From positions 1-8,358 of the forward strand of contig JACOYM010000092.1 of the NCBI GenBank assembly GCA_016181905.1: 8,358 nt of DNA, read 5' to 3'. Both the position numbers and the translations under genes were made by a program. Below are positions 5,662-8,358 of this stretch, in pieces. The notes under the pieces are model-generated. The model had not been told where the DNA came from. It made no database searches and saw only the letters and a program-made list of their open reading frames with translations. Position 1 is the stretch's first letter. Every line of letters begins with the position of its first letter. Origin of the DNA: Candidatus Pacearchaeota archaeon. Lineage in GTDB: Archaea > Nanobdellota > Nanobdellia > Pacearchaeales > GW2011-AR1.

Positions 5662-6126
5662 TTATTTTTCCATAATCCTGTTGAGCATCTCAATCCTGCT
5701 CTCTCTTTCTTTCAGCTCTTTCTTTCTCTCTCTTAATTCTTTCTTAAGGTTTGTAACATCCTTCCAGCAGTCTATCTTCTCCTTTAATTGCAGTTCTGAT
5801 ACATCTACCTGCTTTTGTTTCAGCGCGAGCTGGTCTCTTAAAAAGGCAGGGTCTTCTATCCTTCTGCCAGAGCTTGTGTTGGAAATAAAATTGTTTATGT
5901 CCATCTTTATTGCCTCTGCCTCTGTCAGCACCTGCTTGCTTAACTTTGTTCTGCTCTCTATAAGCGACTCAAGCTCCCTTATAGCCTCTTTAAGCGGCTC
6001 TATCTTGTCCTTTCCTATATCCTGCAGGCTATCCATCTCTAGGTTATTCCGTGGTTCTTCTGCACTTTCCAGGGTCTTCCCCTTTAAGAGCTTTTTCAGT
6101 TCATTTAAAGCATCTTCCTTTACCAT
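5662..6126 (-). CDS. Coiled-coil protein of 154 aa, likely partner of the ATPase
   Basis: The product is almost entirely charged helix. A short helix (about 3-18) is followed by a low-complexity linker, a helical segment at about 36-82 (EPLKEAIRELESLIESR), a Gly/Ser/Pro break at 83-95 and a long coiled coil at 96-153 with dense Lys/Arg/Glu (KKELRERKKELKERESR). There is no membrane segment and one cysteine (120). No enzymatic motif is visible. The ATG at 6126 has no Shine-Dalgarno but lies 25 bases from a good TATA-like box, so leaderless translation is likely. The ATPase gene begins 29 bases after its stop on the same strand, so it may be an adaptor or oligomerisation partner (inference from context). 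Confidence 0.8.
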   Translation of the reverse strand: MVKEDALNELKKLLKGKTLESAEEPRNNLEMDSLQDIGKDKIEPLKEAIRELESLIESRTKLSKQVLTEAEAIKMDINNFISNTSSGRRIEDPAFLRDQLALKQKQVDVSELQLKEKIDCWKDVTNLKKELRERKKELKERESRIEMLNRIMEK

Positions 6127-6142
6127 AAAAAATACAGGAAAA

Positions 6143-6160
6143 TCGGCTTTTTAAACCTTT
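6143..6160 (-). promoter_or_regulatory. Leaderless archaeal promoter of the coiled-coil/ATPase operon
   Basis: On the minus strand AAAGGTTTAAAAAGCC contains a TATA-like TTTAAAAAG (6147-6155) centred 25 bases upstream of the ATG at 6126. This is the classical archaeal TATA-to-start distance and places transcription start at or next to the start codon, in agreement with the absence of a Shine-Dalgarno. The purines just upstream could serve as a BRE. Confidence 0.6.
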
Positions 6161-6169
6161 CTCTGATTT

Positions 6170-6184
6170 TTGGGCTTTGCCCAA
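6170..6184. repeat. TTGGGC-TTT-GCCCAA palindrome next to the operon promoter
   Basis: A perfect 6-base inverted repeat with a 3-base centre lies about 15 bases upstream of the TATA box that serves the coiled-coil/ATPase operon. The position suits a transcription-factor operator. As RNA it would be a tight hairpin, but it lies upstream of the predicted start. Confidence 0.5.
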
Positions 6185-6197
6185 TAAGCAGAACTTG

Positions 6198-6211
6198 CCA
6201 GAAAAGTCTGG
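6198..6211. repeat. Short inverted repeat CCAGA/TCTGG
   Basis: CCAGA (6198-6202) and TCTGG (6207-6211) are perfect complements around AAAG. This is the second of three dyads in the 192-base gap upstream of the coiled-coil gene. It is short enough to be chance on its own. Confidence 0.3.
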
Positions 6212-6236
6212 GAAAAGATTAACTTTTTTATGCACT

Positions 6237-6283
6237 ATAGGAAATAACATTAATTTTCGTACATTTTCTATGTTATTTCCTAT
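6237..6283. repeat. Perfect 14-base inverted repeat with a 19-base spacer, plus a third partial copy nearby
   Basis: ATAGGAAATAACAT (6237-6250) and ATGTTATTTCCTAT (6270-6283) are exact complements. A further copy, GTTATTTGCTAT (6318-6329), matches GTTATTTCCTAT at 11 of 12 positions in direct orientation and overlaps the end of the metallopeptidase gene. The arms are AT-rich and no long T-run follows on the minus strand, so it is not an obvious terminator. Regulator-binding sites or the ends of a tiny mobile element are alternatives. Confidence 0.7.
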
Positions 6284-6318
6284 CTATCAAATAACCCCCT
6301 TATATCCGATTATTGAAG

Positions 6319-6663
6319 TTATTTGCTATAACTAGGGCATTTTTGAAGTTTTTGGCATAAGTAATTTCTTAAGAGAGGCTGGGAATTATAGATTTCATTT
6401 GCTTGCCTATTAATCTCCAGTTCTATGCCATGATCTTTGCTGAGGCGTAGCCCCAAATATTGCCGAAATTCAGATGCAAAATGCAAAACTTCATGTATCA
6501 AAGTCTTAACCTGCTCTTCAAGAGGCAGTTTTATATTGATCCGAATATCATACAAAAAGTTAAGATTGCTAGATTGCAAAACTATGCCCTTACAATGAAG
6601 CGGGCAGACTTCTAACATTGTCCTGCTCTTTCTCAAGTAAGATAACCCCTCGTAAAAACCCAT
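6319..6663 (-). CDS. Small HExxH metallopeptidase-like protein, 114 aa; probably an N-truncated frame
   Basis: The sequence TLIHEVLHFA holds a zinc-binding HExxH motif (H57, E58, H61). It is followed some 20 residues later by IELEINRQANEIY, which resembles the ExxxAN segment supplying the third ligand in ImmA/IrrE-type (DUF955) metallopeptidases, with E81 or E83 as candidate. CPLHC (20-24) precedes it. ImmA/IrrE proteins cleave repressors or regulators in the cytoplasm; the substrate here is unknown. The ATG at 6663 has no Shine-Dalgarno. An upstream frame (6664-6778) appears to encode the missing N-terminus, joined by a one-base shift in an A5 run at 6654-6658, so the original protein was probably about 152 aa. 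Fold and family are inference; the motif is plainly visible. Confidence 0.72.
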   Translation of the reverse strand: MGFYEGLSYLRKSRTMLEVCPLHCKGIVLQSSNLNFLYDIRINIKLPLEEQVKTLIHEVLHFASEFRQYLGLRLSKDHGIELEINRQANEIYNSQPLLRNYLCQKLQKCPSYSK

Positions 6664-6778
6664 AATAACAAGGCTGCTTGATAATTTTTAAAACTTGTGG
6701 AGCTTTAAAAACTTTCAGTTTCTGATAGCTGTCAAAAATCATATGATTTTTGAAGTTCTGAAGTTTAAAAGCCTCCAT
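6654..6778 (-). pseudogene. Probable N-terminal part of the metallopeptidase, separated by a frameshift
   Basis: Starting at the ATG at 6778, this frame reads MEAFKLQNFKNHMIFDSYQK and continues to IIKQPCYYGF. At the A5 run (6654-6658, T5 on the coding strand) removing one base joins CYYGF directly to YEGLSYLRKS of the metallopeptidase, giving one 152-aa frame. The ATG is about 24 bases from a TATA-like TTTAATATAAAG, so the longer gene has its own leaderless promoter. It may be a real disruption, programmed slippage or an assembly error. Confidence 0.5.
6680..6694 (-). promoter_or_regulatory. TATA-like box before the shorter metallopeptidase start
   Basis: TTTTAAAAAT on the minus strand is centred about 27 bases upstream of the ATG at 6663. 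It would allow leaderless expression of the 114-aa form if that start is real. The local sequence is very AT-rich and lies inside the proposed longer gene, so chance is a serious alternative. Confidence 0.25.
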
Positions 6779-6796
6779 CTAAATCTTTTTAAACTT

Positions 6797-6808
6797 CTTT
6801 ATATTAAA
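6797..6808. promoter_or_regulatory. Shared TATA-like region between the metallopeptidase and tRNA-Gly
   Basis: CTTTATATTAAA is centred near 6802. Read on the minus strand it lies about 24 bases before the ATG at 6778; on the plus strand it predicts a transcription start near 6827, 18 bases before the mature tRNA. It can serve either or both divergent genes. Confidence 0.45.
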
Positions 6809-6819
6809 GAGAGGGTCTA

Positions 6820-6842
6820 AGGAAGAACCATAAGTTCTTCTT
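6820..6842. repeat. Inverted repeat immediately 5' of tRNA-Gly
   Basis: AGGAAGAAC (6820-6828) pairs with GTTCTTCTT (6834-6842) around CATAA, nine pairs including one G-T. It ends two bases before the tRNA acceptor stem. It covers the predicted start of the tRNA transcript, so it could be a leader hairpin read by RNase P or an operator-like dyad. Confidence 0.6.
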
Positions 6843-6844
6843 AT

Positions 6845-6994
6845 GCGCGAGTAGTATAGTGGTTAGTATATGACCTTGCCATTTTGTTTGCCGCAGTGAG
6901 CCCTTAATTGAATAAGGATGCCTGCACAAGAGCAAACCAAAATCAGAACATAAGCAAAAAGGTCGTGACCCGGGTCCGACTCCCGGCTCGCGCA
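6845..6994 (+). tRNA. tRNA-Gly (GCC) with a 78-base intron
   Basis: The acceptor stem GCGCGAG (6845-6851) pairs perfectly with CTCGCGC (6987-6993), with A73 as discriminator and no encoded CCA. The D arm is GTAT/GTAT around AGTGGTTA. The anticodon stem TGACC (6871-6875) pairs with GGTCG (6961-6965) allowing one T-G pair. The loop becomes TTGCCAA once the intron is removed, giving anticodon GCC at 6878-6880. The T arm is CCGGG-TCCGACT-CCCGG. The intron, 6882-6959, sits at the canonical archaeal 37/38 position. TTGC (6876-6879) can pair with GCAA (6954-6957), leaving CAT and AAA as three-base bulges, a plausible bulge-helix-bulge substrate for the splicing endonuclease. An intron-internal helix (6882-6891 with 6932-6942, one bulge) is also possible. 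Confidence 0.93.
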
Positions 6995-7012
6995 TTTTCG
7001 CATTTTTCATCT
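6995..7012 (+). terminator. T-rich tract after tRNA-Gly
   Basis: Directly after the tRNA the plus strand has TTTTCGCATTTTTCATCTTT, with runs of four, five and three T. Such T-rich tracts are typical archaeal terminators; no hairpin is needed. Confidence 0.45.
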
Positions 7013-7052
7013 TTGTCATTCCTGCCTGGAAACAAAGATATTTTCTGATAAG

Positions 7053-7070
7053 AAAGATTTAATAAATAAA
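7053..7070 (+). promoter_or_regulatory. Leaderless promoter of the 355-aa gene
   Basis: AAAGATTTAATAAATAAA contains a TATA-like TTTAATAAA centred about 25 bases before the ATG at 7087, with a purine-rich stretch upstream where a BRE would lie. No Shine-Dalgarno precedes the start codon, which agrees with leaderless initiation. Confidence 0.55.
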
Positions 7071-7086
7071 AGTTCTTTAAAAGATA

Positions 7087-8154
7087 ATGGTTTTTGATTA
7101 TATTACAGACAGGATAAGGGAATTTTCTGCTGGAATTAAGGGCTATTTTGATATTAAAGGGCATACTGAACTTGAAGAAGAGACACATAGGCAGGCTATA
7201 AATGAGCCAAAGCTATCTGCAAAAACAGCAAACAGCTCTGATAAAAGCGAATTGGAAATCTTAAGTGAACTTGTGGGGCGCAGAAGCGTGATGCTTGTAA
7301 ATTACAGCAAATATCCAAGCTTGCATAGCAAAAAGGAGATTGAAAAGATAGATGGCGAGATTCATAAGATAGACAAGGATTTTCGTCTTGCTCCTGTAAG
7401 AGTTGATAAAGAGTACTGGCTAAGAAAGCATTACAAAGGATTGATGATTAATCTGGCAAAAAATTCCGGGGCCGTCCTTCTTCTTCTGACAATAGCCTCT
7501 GTTGGTGTTGCGTATTTTACAGGCAGGCAGGTTAACAGATACAGAGAGGAGAACAAGGAATTGAATGAAAACCTAAAAGATTCAAAAAAAACAGCTGATG
7601 AGTTGATAAAAAAGGTCAATTCCTCTACAGAAGAGCTTGAATCACTTAAAAAGGATTTCAATAAAGAAAAAGAGGAATTGAACAGCGCAACAGCATTTTT
7701 TACTTTAAAGCTGGACGAGGCGATTAATCCATTGGCTGGAAGGCTTGATTTCTTTGATGGCATATTAACCAAAAGTGAAAGTAGAATAAGCGGGCTAGAA
7801 GAGAAATTAATAATAAGAGGCGAGGAGATATACAAAATAAATGACGCGCTTGCAGCAGTCACAATAGGGCAATATGTTAAGGCAGATGAATTGTACAATA
7901 AAGTCACTGAGTTAAATGAGAGCATTAACTCCTTTTATAAGGAATCGCAAAAAAACCTGAAGAATGAATTGGAAGTATTGAGAAATTCTTTAGAGGGCGA
8001 GCTGAAAAAAGAGGCTGATGAATTAAATAAAAATTTAGAAACTCTAAGAAATGAAAAAATGAGCATAAAAGAGTTTAATGACAAGGCGAAGGAGATTGAG
8101 GCAAGATTAAAAGAGATTAAAAAAAGACTGGAAAATCCAAATGTGAATCAATGA
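7087..8154 (+). CDS. Single-pass membrane protein with a long C-terminal coiled coil, 355 aa
   Basis: The N-terminal 115 residues are charged and probably cytoplasmic or peripheral (begins MVFDYITDRIREFSAGIKGY). One hydrophobic helix at about 123-145 (GAVLLLLTIASVGVAYF) follows a basic RKHYKG. From about 150 to 350 the protein is an almost uninterrupted Glu/Lys/Asn/Leu-rich coiled coil, broken near 205-225 (a Phe-containing stretch with NPLAG) and at 255-275 (DALAAVTIGQY). No cysteine is present and no catalytic motif is seen. By charge the short N-terminal domain is inside and the coil may project outward or along the envelope. It has its own TATA box and lies 12 bases before a methyltransferase gene. 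Family unrecognised; the function could be structural, tethering or surface-spanning. Confidence 0.85.
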   Translation: MVFDYITDRIREFSAGIKGYFDIKGHTELEEETHRQAINEPKLSAKTANSSDKSELEILSELVGRRSVMLVNYSKYPSLHSKKEIEKIDGEIHKIDKDFRLAPVRVDKEYWLRKHYKGLMINLAKNSGAVLLLLTIASVGVAYFTGRQVNRYREENKELNENLKDSKKTADELIKKVNSSTEELESLKKDFNKEKEELNSATAFFTLKLDEAINPLAGRLDFFDGILTKSESRISGLEEKLIIRGEEIYKINDALAAVTIGQYVKADELYNKVTELNESINSFYKESQKNLKNELEVLRNSLEGELKKEADELNKNLETLRNEKMSIKEFNDKAKEIEARLKEIKKRLENPNVNQ

Positions 8155-8166
8155 AGGTTATAGAAA

Positions 8167-8358
8167 ATGCCAATTTCAAAACAGCAGGAGAGGATTTGGG
8201 ACAAAATCTCAAAACCCTGGAAAACATTCAGGGTGAAGCCATTAAAGGAAGCAGTTGATTTCTTAAGCAATGCAATGAAAAACAGGCATGGCAAAATTCT
8301 TGATTTGGGATGCGGCTCAGGCAGAAATTTTGCAAATATAAAAAATGGAAAGATATAT
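8167..8358 (+). CDS. Class I SAM-dependent methyltransferase, N-terminal part, cut by the right edge
   Basis: Sixty-four codons are visible. The motif I glycine loop ILDLGCGSGRNF (44-55) is the SAM-binding signature of Rossmann-fold methyltransferases. It is preceded by ERIWDKISKPWKTFR (8-22) and a helix (KPLKEAVDFL). An N-terminal W-D-x-I-x-x-x-W segment directly before motif I is characteristic of the Trm9/ALKBH8 type, which methylate wobble-uridine side chains of tRNA, so that is the most likely group (inference). The catalytic and substrate-binding half lies beyond the window. GAAGGT eight bases before the ATG is a moderate Shine-Dalgarno, and the gene follows the coiled-coil gene by 12 bases, suggesting co-transcription. 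Confidence 0.85.
   Translation, partial: MPISKQQERIWDKISKPWKTFRVKPLKEAVDFLSNAMKNRHGKILDLGCGSGRNFANIKNGKIY

Noticed and set aside
5681..6154. Plus-strand 157-aa frame
   Set aside because: It mirrors the charged coiled-coil gene on the other strand; the Ser/Phe/Leu composition is the expected shadow.
6804..7019. Minus-strand 71-aa frame across the tRNA
   Set aside because: It reads the antisense of tRNA-Gly (the GPGSRPF-like peptide is a common tRNA-antisense artefact).
7431..7925. Minus-strand 164-aa frame, Ser/Leu/Phe-rich
   Set aside because: It is the complement of the Glu/Lys-rich coiled coil of the 355-aa gene and has no start signal.
1..8358. CRISPR array, transposase or integrase
   Set aside because: No regularly spaced direct repeats and no DDE, HUH, tyrosine or serine recombinase motifs were seen in any plausible frame.

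Overview
The window looks archaeal, most likely a small-genome DPANN-type lineage (inference; no 16S or marker gene is present). Three things point there. A tRNA-Gly is interrupted by an intron at the 37/38 site typical of archaea. Several genes have a TATA-like box about 24-27 bases upstream of the start codon and no ribosome binding site, as in leaderless archaeal mRNAs. The HerA/VirB4-type ATPase carries helical repeats of a kind I associate with DPANN proteins. The sequence is AT-rich, and the ATPase gene is visibly less so.

Left third (1-2916, minus strand): a tightly packed array of twelve very small genes. Reading in transcription order from the right, they encode 49, 65, 103, 64, 134, 57, 68, 71, 67, 71 and 52 aa, followed by a gene cut by the left edge. 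Eleven have a GGAG or GGAGG-type Shine-Dalgarno sequence 5-10 bases before the chosen start, and the twelfth has a G6 run there. Six encode membrane proteins: five two-helix hairpins and one with three helices. I recognise none of them as a named family.

Middle (2917-6126, minus strand): a 350-base gap containing a G-poor, low-complexity stretch with no convincing gene separates the array from a 788-aa FtsK/HerA/VirB4-type ATPase. The ATPase follows a 154-aa coiled-coil protein in an apparent two-gene operon. Its putative leaderless promoter lies next to a region rich in inverted repeats (6170-6283).

Right third: a small HExxH metallopeptidase (minus strand) whose N-terminal part appears split off by a one-base frameshift in an A5 run; the intron-containing tRNA-Gly(GCC); a 355-aa single-pass membrane coiled-coil protein (plus strand); and the start of a SAM-dependent methyltransferase cut by the right edge.

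The most intriguing idea is that the array of tiny membrane proteins and the VirB4/HerA-like ATPase form a secretion or DNA-transfer machine, analogous in composition to archaeal Ced/Ted systems. This is inference. The 350-base gap and the differing translation signals also allow the array to be an integrated mobile element beside chromosomal genes.
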